From assembly GCA_951799445.1 (NCBI GenBank), contig OX637295.1, positions 5,704,001 through 5,768,000 of the forward strand: a stretch of 64,000 nt of DNA, written 5' to 3'. Every line of letters starts with the position of its first letter. The stretch's first letter is position 1. This document shows positions 44,389 to 57,116 of this stretch, in pieces. The position numbers and the translations under genes are program-made. The notes under the pieces are model-generated. The model had not been told where the DNA came from. It saw nothing but the letters and a program-made list of their open reading frames with translations, and made no database searches. Origin of the DNA: Pseudisothecium myosuroides (Eukaryota > Streptophyta > Bryopsida > Hypnales > Lembophyllaceae).

Positions 44389-46567
44389 TTTAGGAATGGA
44401 CCCACCTTTGCTACTACCATTTAGTTGGTCGACTTTCTATCTGCTAATTAGGTTTAGGAATGGATTTTGAACCACCATACAAGTTCACCTTTTTGAAAAT
44501 GAAAAATATTAACAATGTGTATGAATTTGCAAGTTCTAAAGTGTTAGTACTGTGGATTAAACCAACACTACTAATTAGGAAGATTTCCATGAGATTGTGG
44601 TAGGAACCTCAGGATATTAGACAAAAATCTTTAAAATGCAATTAGGAGAAAACAAAGGGAAAAATTATAGGGAAAAAACAGGGGAATTAAACTAAGAAGT
44701 CTTTAAACAAGATTTGGTGAAGTAACCAAGTTAGGCATATGGCAAAATGGAAATAAAATGAAAAATAAAGTATTCAATAGTAAGTAGAAAAATAAAATTA
44801 GAATTATATAAAAAATCAAAAGATAACAAATACAAAAACATAAAACCAAAATAAAAATAAATACTACAGGTAGGAAATTGTATTAGAATTAAATTTCAAA
44901 TTAAAAAAATAAAAAATACAAGAAATACATGTTGTAAAACTAAAAACAAAGGACTACGAGTAATAAAAGAAACTAGATGTAAATTGCAAATGTAAAAAAA
45001 TATAAAAATATATAAAAGTGAATTAGAAACAACAACTAGAATTAGGAATTAAAACTAAAAATTAAATTGAAAAATACAAAAATAATAAATAGAAAAGAAC
45101 ACATAAGAAATTAGTAAAATTAAAACTACTACAAGAATATTGTAGGGATTTTACAGCAATTTAGAGGGTTTTATGTAGTTTGGGGATTTTTACACCAAAT
45201 TAGCGCAATGATTTGGTAAAATCCAATTACACAAAATTAGTGCAATTTATACTAATTTGGAGCAGTTTGCACTAATTTGGCGCATTTTAGACTAAAATAG
45301 CGGATTAACAATAGATTAAGGTAGGATGAAATTAGTCATCAAAATTAGTCCATTAGGGAGTTTGATATATGCAAAATTAGGGTTCAATGTTTTTTCTTTC
45401 TTGCAATTTGTGTATGTGTGTGTGTTTGTTTGAGAGAACTCATGAGAATTGTTGTGAAAAATGGACAAAAAAATGCTAGAAAAATCATGGTAATGAATTA
45501 GGATTGGAAATTGGAATCATTTGTCGAATAGGTTCACCATTTTTTAGAAAAGAATGGGTGAAAATATAGTGATTGGATGGCTTATTTAAGAGATTAGAAA
45601 AAAAAATAGGATTTTAGGAAAAATATAGGGAACATGGTAGATAGGGGCATTATCCCCTTGGGAGACAAAATGGATTTTGGATATGGTCCTATGACCTCAA
45701 TTTTTGGTCAAACTTTTTGAAACTTTTTCATAGGATAGAAAAATCGATTACCTATTTACCTTCTTGGAAATATAATTTTTATTTCAATTGGTGCTTAGGA
45801 GCAAAAGTTACACCATCAAAAACTAAAACTTGGTGGGCAACACAAAAAAATTACAGAAAGTCAAAATAAATTTAAAAAAATATTTTTTCTAAAATATTAT
45901 ATTTTTATCTATATGTGAAGATTTGATTCATTCTATTTGGACAATCTTGTTCTTTAAGCAATCCAAACATCTTTTTGAAAAAAGAACTTACAGGACTGAT
46001 TTTTTAATGCAATTTTCAAAAAATTCAAAAAAATTGTTTGACAAGGTTAAGTTTGCTTGCTAAAAGCAATCTCACTATTGAGATTATTGTGTTTCAATCC
46101 CATCTTAGAGCTATAAACAATTTAGTTTTTCTTTCAATCTTGAACCTACTTCTATTTAACAATTTTTGAAAGAATGAAAATCAAGTGTTTTGTTTTTGAA
46201 ATAAATTGTTTTTCTAGACTTTCAACTCAATTCTTCAATACAAAAAAAATTTAAATTCCAAGTTTGAAGTGCAAATTTTTTTCACAAATGGCGGTCAAAA
46301 TCATCTCAAATTGCAAGACAACATTCAATTTTTTTTTTCCAACTGTGAATGCTAATATCTTCCAATTTGTACGGTCAAACTTCATGAAAATTTTATCACA
46401 TGATGTGAGACACATGAAGTAAAGGATCTTACAATTAGATTCAAAAAAAAAATGTGTTTTCTGCTTTCTTGGATGCAAACAACAAAAATGGTAGTTTTGA
46501 GTGATTTTGACAGAGAAATGGTCTTGGTTCTTTACGGTTCAAAAGGATTAGCACGACCTGTGGTACT
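44389..46567. other. AT-rich intergenic region
   Basis: 44700-45130 is a long A-rich low-complexity stretch. 45150-45310 repeats short words such as AAATTAGTGCAATTT and ACTAATTTGG in both orientations. No gene recognised. Confidence 0.5.
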
Positions 46568-46721
46568 AGGGGCTTTTTTGTGTTTCCCTCTCTCATTTTT
46601 CCCTGTGTAAACGGCAATCTAATGACTTTTCCTTGTGTCGACGGATTGTGACACGAGGAAAAGTCATTAGATTGCCGCTTACAAAGGGGAAAGTGAGAGA
46701 GGGAAACGCAAAAAAGCCCCT
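46568..46721. repeat. 154-bp hairpin with 72-bp arms
   Basis: Left arm from 46568 (AGGGGCTTTTTTGTGTTTCC) pairs with the right arm ending at 46721 (CGCAAAAAAGCCCCT). The inner half CGGCAATCTAATGACTTTTC is mirrored exactly by GAAAAGTCATTAGATTGCCG. The loop is about 10 bases (GACGGATTGT). Only a few mismatches and a small indel (TGTGTAAA against TTACAAAG) occur. It could be a foldback element or, if transcribed, a source of small RNAs. Confidence 0.9.
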
Positions 46722-48092
46722 TGTGTGGGAGTGAGGATTGGGTTGACTTTCTGTCTAAAAACTGACTGTAGACCATAAGAAAATGTATAATATGTTTCTT
46801 GGCCACTTGGTTCCTGGGAAGTAGCAATTGGGATTTCAAAAAAACAACCAAGAGTGACTGACTGAAGGGAACGATCTGTCACTGAATTCGAAGGTGATTC
46901 AAGGACTGGGAGCAGCAGTCCAGACCGGAGACAGCTCAAACCAACGGGAAAACTCAGAGTCAGTTACCGAGGATGATCAAAGGCCAGAACGAAGTGAAGC
47001 TTGTGCTGAAAATGCGAGGAACAAGCTAGCCAAGATGCATGAAAGAGACGTAGGAGGAGAAGGAGAAGAGGTTGCTGAGTGCAAGTTGGCGTTGCATGCG
47101 TTCATTACGTGCTAGCGAAGTGTGGCAGCAGATCGATCTGTGGACACGAGAAGAAAGCAAGATCACATGCCCAAGATCGAAGAAACAAGACCACAGCACC
47201 AGACGATCGCGACCAGAATTAAAGACATGACTGCGGCGAAGCTAAGAGCAACACAGCAGTGACGGCGAGGATGCTGCGCCCCGACAGCCAGGGAAGGAGA
47301 CCTGCACACACTCCGAGAATTGAAAATCCCCACCCCGGCGATCCTTCCGGTTCCTCCGGCATCTGGATCTCAGCAGACGTCACCAGATTCCGGCCAGGAC
47401 GTCAAGGCACAAGGCGACAACACCGCGAGTCCTCCCTGAGGAGATCAGCGAGCTAGCTAGGCGACTAGGAGCGCAAGAGCTGGTTCGATCGCGGGATCCG
47501 GGATCTGAGATCTGGGGTGCGCAATTCGATTGATCAGTTGGGTCCAGTTGGGTCTAGCCCTCGGTCAGCACGGCTGCCACGGGTCGAGTCTATGGTAGTG
47601 CAACGAGTCTCTTTTTATTTGCGACGCATGATAAAATTTGCAAATTCTGAGTTCACATATGCAACCAGAGGCTCCAAATTAGCTGGGAGAGGTGTTAACA
47701 ATTGAATAAACACGGCACAAAATAGGAGTCTTTTTTTTTACATTCATCCTTGGCTGGACCTCCGCAAGACGGAGGCTCGTTGCACTACTGTAGACTCGAC
47801 TGCTGCCACGGCAAGGAGTGAGAATCCATGGCAATTCCAAATTCAGACAACGACAAGGCGAATTCGAGCTCCCAAGCAAAGACAAGAAGAATTCCGGCGC
47901 GAACTAAGTTAAGTTAAGCTTACCAGCAGAAGGAGATTCCAAGGCGGATCTGAGCCCGAACACAAGGGCGAATTCTCGGAGCTCCCAAACAGTGGCCACT
48001 GGAGCTGAAGGGCGGGAGAAACAGTCCTGCGCTGTTTGCTTATTCATGTACTACACAGTAGATTCATTTGTCCCTTCAGTTGGAACTTGGAA
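46722..48092. other. Intergenic, GC-richer patch with inverted repeats
   Basis: 46890-47560 and 47870-48010 have gene-like GC content but no recognised product; the frames (46894-47115, 47259-47456) lack motifs. About 47567-47615 and 47770-47815 are imperfect inverted repeats of about 40 bases around CTCGTTGCACTAC (GTAGTGCAACGAG). On the minus strand GGGAGCTCCGAGAATTCGCC and GGGAGCTCGAATTCGCC occur as direct repeats 100 bases apart. It may be remains of a non-autonomous element. Confidence 0.4.
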
Positions 48093-48666
48093 GTTGACCC
48101 CTAAATGCCCAAGGAAGTTGACAAAATTTTGAAGTTAAATAAAACCTAACCAAGTTGCTATTTTTAGTAATTTATATTTTTGAAAAATTCTTTTTAAGGT
48201 CTAGTTTCAATGTCAAAAGTTTGATTTTGAAAATGATAGATTATGATTTTTCTATTCGAGATTTTGTGCAAAGGTATCCATTGCAATCTTGACTTTCCGT
48301 ACTGTTGAGGGCTATTGAAAAGGAGCCTCAAATACACTAGATCTTGGAGGAAAAATCACACTAGAATTTCATTTAAAAAAATTGTAGAGTAGATTTTGAG
48401 AAGCCATAAATTGATTGGGGTTAAACATGTTAGGTCCTTTAACCTCGTATTATTTTGTTGACCAGCTTTTTAGATTTGGCTTGTAAAAAGAGGATTGAAA
48501 GACTTCAAGTCACTTTCGCAGTTTTAACCTCTAACATGTCTATGTTGAATTTGTACGGTTAAAATTCATAAAAAATTGATACAACTTATCAAAATGTTGG
48601 CTTTTTGTTCAATTTAGAGCAAATTCCTAAAAGTTGAAAAAAAGACTTGGGCATTTAGGGGTTAAA
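48093..48666. mobile_element. Non-autonomous element with 20-bp terminal inverted repeats
   Basis: GTTGACCCCTAAATGCCCAA at the left is mirrored by TTGGGCATTTAGGGGTTAAA at the right. The 574-base unit is AT-rich and non-coding. Family not recognised; no clear target-site duplication was found. Confidence 0.65.
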
Positions 48667-49739
48667 CATCAATCAAAATCAACACAAGAAAGTGTCAAAA
48701 ACACCCTCTTAAAATGAGCTTTAACAAAAGTCAACAAACTAATGCAAGAGCAATGGTATAATACTTAGACAGAGTTATAAGGTAGTGCTATCATTTAAGA
48801 GCTTACTATACTCTAGGGATTGGGACTAGAAAAAGTGTTGCTACAAGGTGTTGTTATCTTAGGCAAAATACATGAAAACAAGTCCATCTACGGTTTAGGG
48901 TCCCTAGAGACATCCAATACACCAGATAAAAACTAATGTTATCCTAAAATAATAAAGGCATCTTGAACGTATTCAAAATGATTTTAGAAACTCTCTACAA
49001 GTGTTACACAATATATCCAAGTATGTTGAATAATAAATTCTACATCTACTATAGATACTCAATGCTTTATGCTTCATAATTTTTGCACAAAGTTCAAAGT
49101 CACTAACAATTAGGAACAAATTTGAGTATGTTTTGAACAAATCCAACTTAGGCATCCATTTCCAATCAAGATAAATCATAAGCATAGGGATTACACGATC
49201 AAAGCATGAATTCAAGTAGTCAATCAAGTTCATCATTGTGAAACCAAAAAATGAATAGGATTTATTTAAGGTTTCTAAAATTAGAAACTTCAAAGTTGTT
49301 AGGGTTCCTATATCCTGTCCTATACTCACTTCTATTAGCCACCTTCTGCCACTAGTCTTCCAACTTGGGTATCTCTATGAGTACAAATCTTCATGAGTTT
49401 GCATTGTAATATTTAGGTTGTGTCTCTTGTGTGCAGTTAAGGCAGTATGCCTCCGTTGTTTCAAGAATAGAAGCACCAAGCTTGGGTGCATCTTCAAAGC
49501 AGTATTTGTACACAAAAAATGTCACTTTGTTAGACATGAGCAAATCTTCTATAGGGTATTTCAAGAAAGATGTAGGGAGCAAACCATTGAAAGACAAAGA
49601 GGATGGCTTCTTACAAACTAAGAGAAGAGGTATTGTGTCACCCTTTTTATTGAAGGCCAACATTGAACATCATCTTAGACAACAAAACAACTTCGTTTTG
49701 AAAGAGGTAAATTATTGTCTAACATCATTGTGAGACATG
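48667..49739. other. AT-rich intergenic region
   Basis: Two overlapping plus-strand frames at 49418-49733 and a minus-strand frame at 48973-49329 have no recognised motif. They border the decayed Tc1-like transposase and may include its eroded 5' part. Confidence 0.35.
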
Positions 49740-50460
49740 CTTTGAAAAAGGCTAGATTGGGTGCACAAGTGCAACAAAAGAAGTCATGTTTGAATTGTAA
49801 ACATGTTCTTGCATGCTTGTGGTTTGCTCAAAGGTATGCAAATTAGACTATTGGTGATTGAAAATGAGTGATTTTCAATGATGAACCAACAATAAATAGG
49901 TTTAACTCAAATAGTAGGGCATGGTGTTGGATTGGAGATGGAGAATATGTTGGACCACAATATGTCAATCAGACTATGAAGCACTATGGTGGATCAATGA
50001 TGATTTAGGGATATATAATAGCTTTTGGCCAGGAGCATGGTACAAAATTGAAGGTAATTAAGATGGATAGGCATTTGCACAAATTTACTTTAGAAAATTT
50101 CTTATGGTCTAATATATAGAATTACAAGTTTGATCCAAGTATGTTGGACTTGAACAAGATAATGATTCCAAGCATTCAAACAAGATTGTGCAAGAGTAGT
50201 TGGCATCACAACCATTTCAGTTCCTTCAATGATTTGTACAATCTTCCAAATTTGATCCTATTAAACACTTCTCGGAACTTCTCACACAACGCTTGAATGA
50301 ATTTATAACACATCCAAAAAGAATTCTAGAATTGTAGGAGCGTGTGTGTTATATGTATTCTGATTTTAGTGAAGAGGATTGCATGGCGCTTTATGAGAAT
50401 ATGCCAAGAAGAATAGGTGTTGTGTTGATGAGCAAGGGCTATTTGTACACAATTTCTCAA
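49740..50460 (+). pseudogene. Decayed Tc1-like (Tc1/mariner superfamily) transposase
   Basis: Read across frameshifts, the plus strand gives in order: VRHALKKARLGA, NCKHVLACLWFAQRY, IFNDEPTINRFNS, WCWIGDGEYVGPQ, HYGGSMMI, EQDNDSKHSNKIVQE, DPIKHFSELLTQRLNEF and NMPRRIGVVLMSKG. These are the conserved blocks of a Tc1-type DDE transposase, with the first catalytic Asp in NDE and the second in QDND. The third acidic position, usually Glu in NPIE, is Lys. Several stops and frameshifts make it inactive. The N-terminal helix-turn-helix part is not clearly readable and terminal repeats were not found. Confidence 0.75.
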
Positions 50461-53400
50461 TTGGCTTTGTAGCATGTTTTCCTGCTATTAATGTAATGTA
50501 CAATATCTGCAACAAGCTTATGTACAAAATTTCAAACTCTAAGTGCCACTCAAAACAAAGTGCAACTTTGATTGAACCCATCTTCCACTTCAAATCTCCA
50601 AACTGCATGAAACTACCACCCATATGTTGAAGAATTAGTTAATCACATATTAGGGGTCATCTAGATGTTAACTCAAGACACCTATTTAGGAAAACTTGAG
50701 TTGCTTTGATTGCCATGCAAGTTGTGCTCGCAACTCCTACATTGTGAAGGCGATGTCAGAGTTCCGTATTCCAATCAACAATTGAGATTTTTGTCAATCA
50801 GAGCTTCATATATGGAGCTTCAACAACCTCTCACTGAAAACTTGCTTAGGCCAAGTATTGTGGTAGCCTGTGGATTCATTAGTTTGTATTTGTTTTGGTG
50901 AATAGATGCAATTCTAGAAAAAAAAATTGTATGAGATTGTAGGTGTTCTTCATTGTAACTAGCGACTTTAGTGGTAGTGTAAGGTGTCCTTTAGAGCTAT
51001 GAAAACTAGACTATTGAATGAGGTTAAGAGACGGATGATTTTTGGAATGCGTAGTAGTGAGTGTAAATCTTCATTTGAAATTGGAAAAAGATTGAGGCAA
51101 GTGAAGGTATGGTGAAAGTCACATGAACATTTATCTTTGGATTATTTAGCACCATCTTTTAATTTGGTCATTGGTATGGGATGCGTTCACTAGTTTCAAT
51201 AAATGTCATTTTGTTATAATGCTACCTAATAGACAAAAAGGTAGGGACTTCAGTGTTGATGTAGTCTATGAAAGTTGATTGAGTAGCTTGTACTTTCACC
51301 ATGATCATCTTGAGACACTTGTACTCACGGAAATGGCACTTTGATGCACCATAGCAAGGAATCAAGTGTAGATTGGAAGCAAGCACATGGTATGAAAAAG
51401 CTTTCAGGGCCTGCAAAGTCTCCTAACTTAAAAACCATTTAAATCTTTGAAAATTGTATAAGATCACTGTCCAAAGTAGGTGCTACCACCAGTGTGTTTT
51501 TTTCCATTTATATTAGGCAGTGCAAAAAGCGATGATCACTACGAGGATGGAGCTATTTACATCCATGGAAATGGATGAAACTTGCAATCTATGGATGAAG
51601 TTTCACTTATTCATCTAAAATGATGCACATTCATCCAAAATAGAGCGATATCAGTCAAGATTTGGTAGCAAAACAGCGATTTCAACTGCTGAAAAGCAAG
51701 AATATTTCGCTAAAATATTCCCTGAAAATTAAAAAAATCGCTTTTGAGCGAAATTTTGCTCAAAAAAACCACACTAGCTACCACAAAACAGAGAAGAATT
51801 AGTCAAAATCATTAAAAGGACATGAAAGAAGTGTCTCTAGAGCTTATTAAATTCTTTTTGCTAGCATATGAAGGCTATAATCAAAGCTAATAATAGTAGC
51901 ACTAGATGGTAGATAGTTTTTCATAAAATACTATATTTATTTTTTTGTACATGATTAATACATCACTAGAGTAGACTTAATTATCTTTCCATCGCACTTC
52001 ATGGTTTGTGATTTCTGTCATTTTTGAGCATGTGGTGGCAATTCAAAATTAGAGGCCTATGCTCTTTTTCTATAAATTGAACGAGCTTTGAGCATAAACT
52101 TGGTTGATGGGTTTTCTACAATTTTGTATAGTATCATGTCCAATTTTCAGATCTCAAGAAGAGACTATGAATTGTTGATGGTCACATATTGAAGACGCAT
52201 GTGCACAAAGTGTAATCAAGTGTAATCAATATTGTTTTATCGACATATATAGGAATAAGGAAAGACAATCTTGCAAAAAATATGTCCAGAGTATTTGCAG
52301 ACTACTTATTAATTTTTCTGCCCAAAATCTGAAATCTACATTCCTCTCTACGAGGGACTTCTACGGGTTAACCCAATGAGTTGTCCGCTCTGACCGTCCC
52401 TGAGCAGTGCGGGGTCTGTTGCACAAGCTAACCATTACATTTAGAATTTTCTCATTAATAACCTACGGACCTGTTGCTTCTGTCCCGGCTGAAGTTAAAT
52501 AATTAAACTGAAAGGAAAACAGCACATGGACGAGGTCTCTATACTCTTCACCTTTGTCGGATATATGGCCATACATATTCAAGTAAGTAAAAATCAATCC
52601 TGGGAATAAAAACGCATGAAACGATTATCTTCAAAGGTTCAACTCAGATGGTGAACAGAAGCCCAGGCAAAAGCTACGAAGTACAACGAATTGGAAATCT
52701 TGAGGCAGTGAGTTTCTGAACTAAGAAGTCAGGATAGCCAGATCATATAATATGATATAATTAATCATGGCAAAAAAAATTATATGTCGGGAAGTCCTAG
52801 CTTTCATGGGTGAGGGCCAACAACAGCACCACCTGCCCGTGTTCACAAGCAAGACAGAACAAGAGTATAGCTGCGACAATGAATCTGCGTTTCCCATGCA
52901 GACCTGTCTGGCTGGCTGGTAAAAACTCTATTCTCATCGATCATCTGTGTGCCTATTGTAATCATCTGCCAAGTTAAGCTACAATCATGTAATTCGACGT
53001 ATGTTAACAGCATCCGTCTGTTTCTACAAGCTAGTCCTACCAATATTTACGGCTGGGCGTGCCCATTTGCACTCTCCTTATTCCTGCTTCCAATTGCTCG
53101 CTTGCTCACACCCACACAAAATCTTACATGCATGAACCCTCCGGCGTATCATGATCGTCAATTCCCACATTGCTAACAGCCCTCTTATCACTTCCTAAAT
53201 TTTATCGCTAGCCCTCTGCGTGTGCCACATATCTAGTCTAGTGTAGTCTTGTCTAATCCAAGAGAACCCCTACCTGAACGGAAGTAACTAAATTCAAAAC
53301 ATCATTCATTGCAGCAATATCAAGCATGTCTACGGTTCTAACTTTACAAGCTACGTCATATCATCCCTGAGCCCTACCGAACATGAATTTCAGCTGGAGA

Positions 53401-53558
53401 AGGGTGGATGGACATAATCTACGAGACAGTGTACAAAGAACGGCACATTCAAGGAAGATAAGGAACCCGGCCTCCGGAAGGACTTACTTTCCAATGAACG
53501 TCCCGTTGGACAACTTAAGTGAGCTCACCCCTGAATCGAAGTTTGAGAGGGTTCAGGG
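50461..53558. other. Intergenic; 3' flank of PAT1 at the right
   Basis: 50461-52300 is AT-rich with no gene recognised. From about 52800 composition is nearer to genic, and 52850-53558 probably holds the 3'UTR of PAT1 (minus strand). Small frames there (52843-53043, 52949-53176) show no motif. Confidence 0.4.
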
Positions 53559-56500
53559 TCACCCGCGTACCGTGGCCGTGTTACTGGCATGGCTGTCAGC
53601 CGAATTCGCTCCCTGGTTGGGGATTCCGCTCATGGCGCCAGCTCGGTTCGTGATAAGGTCATACAGCAGCTTCCTCTGTTGCTCGCTGGTATGCGGAAGA
53701 GTGGCCTGAAGCAGCTCCACGGGGATCTCCTTCTTCAGCGCTTCATCCGCCGCCGCATTAATGGCCGGAATGTTTCCGGGGTACAACATCATGAGAGAGT
53801 GTATTACACTATCGTACTTATTGGTACAGTATTTAGTGAGAATCGAAAAAAAGGCGTCAAACGCGTGCTGCCATATGGTGAGGCCCTGCGGCGTGTGATA
53901 GGCGTGCCTGTCCCTTCTCACCATGGTCGCCCTCTCCAAAATATTCCTAAGAATCACAGTGGCCCCGTCCCCTGCCGGAGCACCCATCGGACGCAGCGGG
54001 GTCGTCTCGCTCGCCAACACCACAGACAGCAAACACCCGCTCAAGGACGGCAGGTCCATACTCAACACGGCCAGCGCGACGGAATTGGCCAACGCCGCCG
54101 TCGTGGCCGCCGCCCCAGCGTCGGACTGCGGTCCGTTGAACAGAAACCGCAGGTGCCGAGAAACGGCCATACAAACTATCTGTACAAGTTCACTCCCCAG
54201 GTTCAGCAACTGCAGGTACCTCGTCAGGAGCTTCTTTCCCTTGGGCAGAGACACTAATCGCAAAAACACCAGGTCATCCTTGGGGTTCAGCCCCACAAAC
54301 CGCCCATTGATTCGGTTTCCCAGGTCGGCCGAATTGCCCAGAGGGTCCGCTAACTGCAGCGAAGATGCCAGTCCCTCCAGAAGAATCTGACGCCGACGCC
54401 GCAGCTGAGCACCCCCGTCAGGATGTTGCTGAACAGCAAGCAGCCTGTCGATATCATCCACATCAAGGAGGAGGCAGAGACCATCCTCGATGGCAATTCG
54501 AGCCGCGAGCATGGGCTCTTGCTCTAGAGGCCTCTGCGGTGACATTCCTTCCACACCGAGGTCTCCATTGATGTGATCGCTCATGTTCATTCCATCGGAA
54601 CGGGCCGAGTCCACCTCGAGAAGAGGCCGCGGTCTGCAGATCACCAAGCCATCGGGAAGTGAGCAGGATTCACAAAATTTATTAGAATTGGAAAATTTGG
54701 TTCGATCGGTGGTCAGAAAAACACTTAATGCAACCCAAAGCAGAGCCCAGCTAGCCACGGGATCCTCACCTCCGGATGGACGAGTAGGGAACTCTGCCCA
54801 AGGCATCCACTTGAAGAAATGCGTGCGGTTCCGCCGCCGCCCTCGCATGAGAGGGCATGTCACGAGGGTGCGAAGGTGCAAAGTGACGCCGCCCATGGGG
54901 AGTGCCGCCTGCCATTTTGGCCTGCACGGCTTGATGATAGTAGTCATCGATGTAAGGGTCACTTCCGTGCGTCGCAGCCCACTGAATCCGGACGATATTT
55001 TCAATCTCGTCGGCAGTCATATATTTGGACCGGAACTGATGCCATCCATTCGGGCCTCCCCTACCTGCAATGTGTTGCAATTTATACACGGCCTGAATAT
55101 TCTCTAAATCAATGGTTGCATTGCATGGATCGACTTAAAAAAACATCATAGAAATCAGATGAACCAAGTCCTCACGCTTCAATGATAGATTGACATCCAC
55201 TAACTTATTAGTCTACTTCAAGACAATTCCATGATTCCAATCAAATAGTGACCTCCATACGTCGGTTTGAAAACACTAGTTGTGAGTACCTCCATGAGAT
55301 CCATCGGATGGAAGGTTCTGCTGGTGGAAACGATGGTGAGTCTGTCGAGGACGAAACTGGGGGTCAAATCGTTGGTCCCGTTGGTCCCAGAACTCCCGCT
55401 GCATCCCAGCCTCATTCATCTTTTGCATAAGATGGTCAGGGCCAGGCGGTGGAGAACTCCCGTACGGCATTTGGGCATAGGGTAAGGGCGGACTAGAGTG
55501 CAGTGGGGCCTGTTGTCTAGGATACTGCAGCATGACCTGCGGAGGCATGAGTGGCATCTGTTGTGGCACAGAATTCCCAGGAACTGCGGATCCAGCGGGC
55601 CGCTGCGCCCAAGGCCCGGTCTGCGGCTGCGCAGGAGGTAGCATGTGTCCCGTAGAAGTAAAAGGGGATTGCCCAGGGCCATACACCATGTGCGAGGGAA
55701 TGACTCCTCCACCCAGGTGCGGTACGGCAGGAGGAGCAGCCATGGATTGCCTGTACTGGCCGGATTGGGGACCCGGGGGAGTCGCAGCTCGCTGTACAAA
55801 ATGCACAGGACATTTCCCTTCAGCTGTTAGATTGTGATATTTCTCCATCATTCAAATTACCACTGATTGTGCATACTGCATTATTAATTACCTAGATATT
55901 CAATTATCTACCTGATGTGGCTGTCTTGAGGGAGGAAAAGACCCTGCCAAGGCATTTGGAGGTGACAGGTGAGCCAGACTGGGATCGCTACCCCACCATC
56001 GTTGCTGCTGCTGGGCTTGAGTGTGCCCTGATTGCTGATGAACAGGAGGTCCTAAGGGAACCCCATCAAAATCCACTCCTTGAACAGACTGATGTTGATG
56101 ATTAGGCCACCACTTCCTTGCTCCAGCCTCAATTTCCTTCTCCATTACTGGCCTGTCTAACCAATTAGGAGCAGGGCCCCCCTCAAATGACCGTTCAAGT
56201 GGAGCAGGAGCTGTAAATACAAAGGCATCGACGATTGTAAGAGGAGATTAGAAAAAAAACACTATAATGATCAAGAAGTTCATCACATGCACCACCTCCT
56301 TCTTACCATCTCTGCCTGTCAGGAACTGTCTTCGTTCATCCAACCCGCTTCGTGCCACTTCTTCCCTTGAAGGAGATGTGCTATTCAGCTGTAACCATTC
56401 AAAATGCAAAACGCATTAAACTAGACTGCCAACCATCACACATCTTACTTTGGATGGCAAATAACTTCACAAACGGGAAAACATCTAGCTTTCCACTCCA

Positions 56501-57116
56501 GACCACGACTCAATTAGATAACTCTCATAGTCAGAATGAACAAAGTAGGCCACAAAGTAGCTAACCTTGGCAAATGATGAAGTGAGATCTGACACACTGT
56601 CCCATACCGGGGAGGCTTCAGCTTCAGATAACTGAAAAAACACAATCTTAAATCAGTAAGGATGTGACAACTAAAAATAGCACCCTCGTAAAGTATTAGA
56701 TACACACTGAGCACTGGTGATATGAATGAGTTCGAAACTAACCCCATCTCTTTCCGGAAGGGCGTCAAGCGAATCTTCTCCATCTTCAAGTTGCTCACCG
56801 CCGTCTTCTTCATCAAGACCTCCTAATTCAACTTCTTCCGATACATTTCCTCCAAAAAATGCGTACTGAGACGCATCAAAGAATTCGTCACCTGCATTCA
56901 AATACCGGACTTAGACACCGACGAAAGTAGCTGTTTGGTCATCATGCTGAAAGCTTATCTAGAACGTAGCAATCCACGTGCAGATAAGACTTCATCACAT
57001 GAAAACAGCATGAAGGCAAAGCACTCACGATTTGAACGAGAAGAGGGCAATGCAATGCTGCCGGGGTTGTCTTCGATGGCATCCATCGTAGGGCTCTTCT
57101 CACCAGACTGCTGCAT
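53559..57116 (-). CDS. PAT1: PAT1-family mRNA-decay factor
   Basis: Eight exons on the minus strand: 57029-57116, 56743-56891, 56566-56631, 56307-56388, 55912-56210, 55290-55791, 54770-55064, 53559-54633, encoding 851 residues with every phase in register. The N-terminus has FDASQYAFFGGNVSEEVELG, the conserved acidic motif that binds the DDX6/Dhh1 helicase. A Pro/Gln-rich middle (about 229-390) is typical. Then come YMTADEIENIVRIQWAATHG, PYIDDYYHQAVQAK and HAFLQVDALGRVPYSSIRRP, followed by the helical C-domain with DGLCLLLDVDDIDRLL, QLRRRRQILLEGLASSLQL and DLVFLRLVSLPKGKKLLTRY. PAT1 links the Lsm1-7 ring, decapping enzyme DCP2 and DHH1 on deadenylated mRNA in cytoplasmic P bodies, and represses translation. 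Length fits plant PAT1 (about 750-850). The start is the first ATG of the exon feeding FDASQ. Confidence 0.95.

Noticed and set aside
53589..54257. 222-codon plus-strand frame
   Set aside because: It is antisense to the large last exon of PAT1, whose protein is clearly recognisable; no motif or splice logic of its own.
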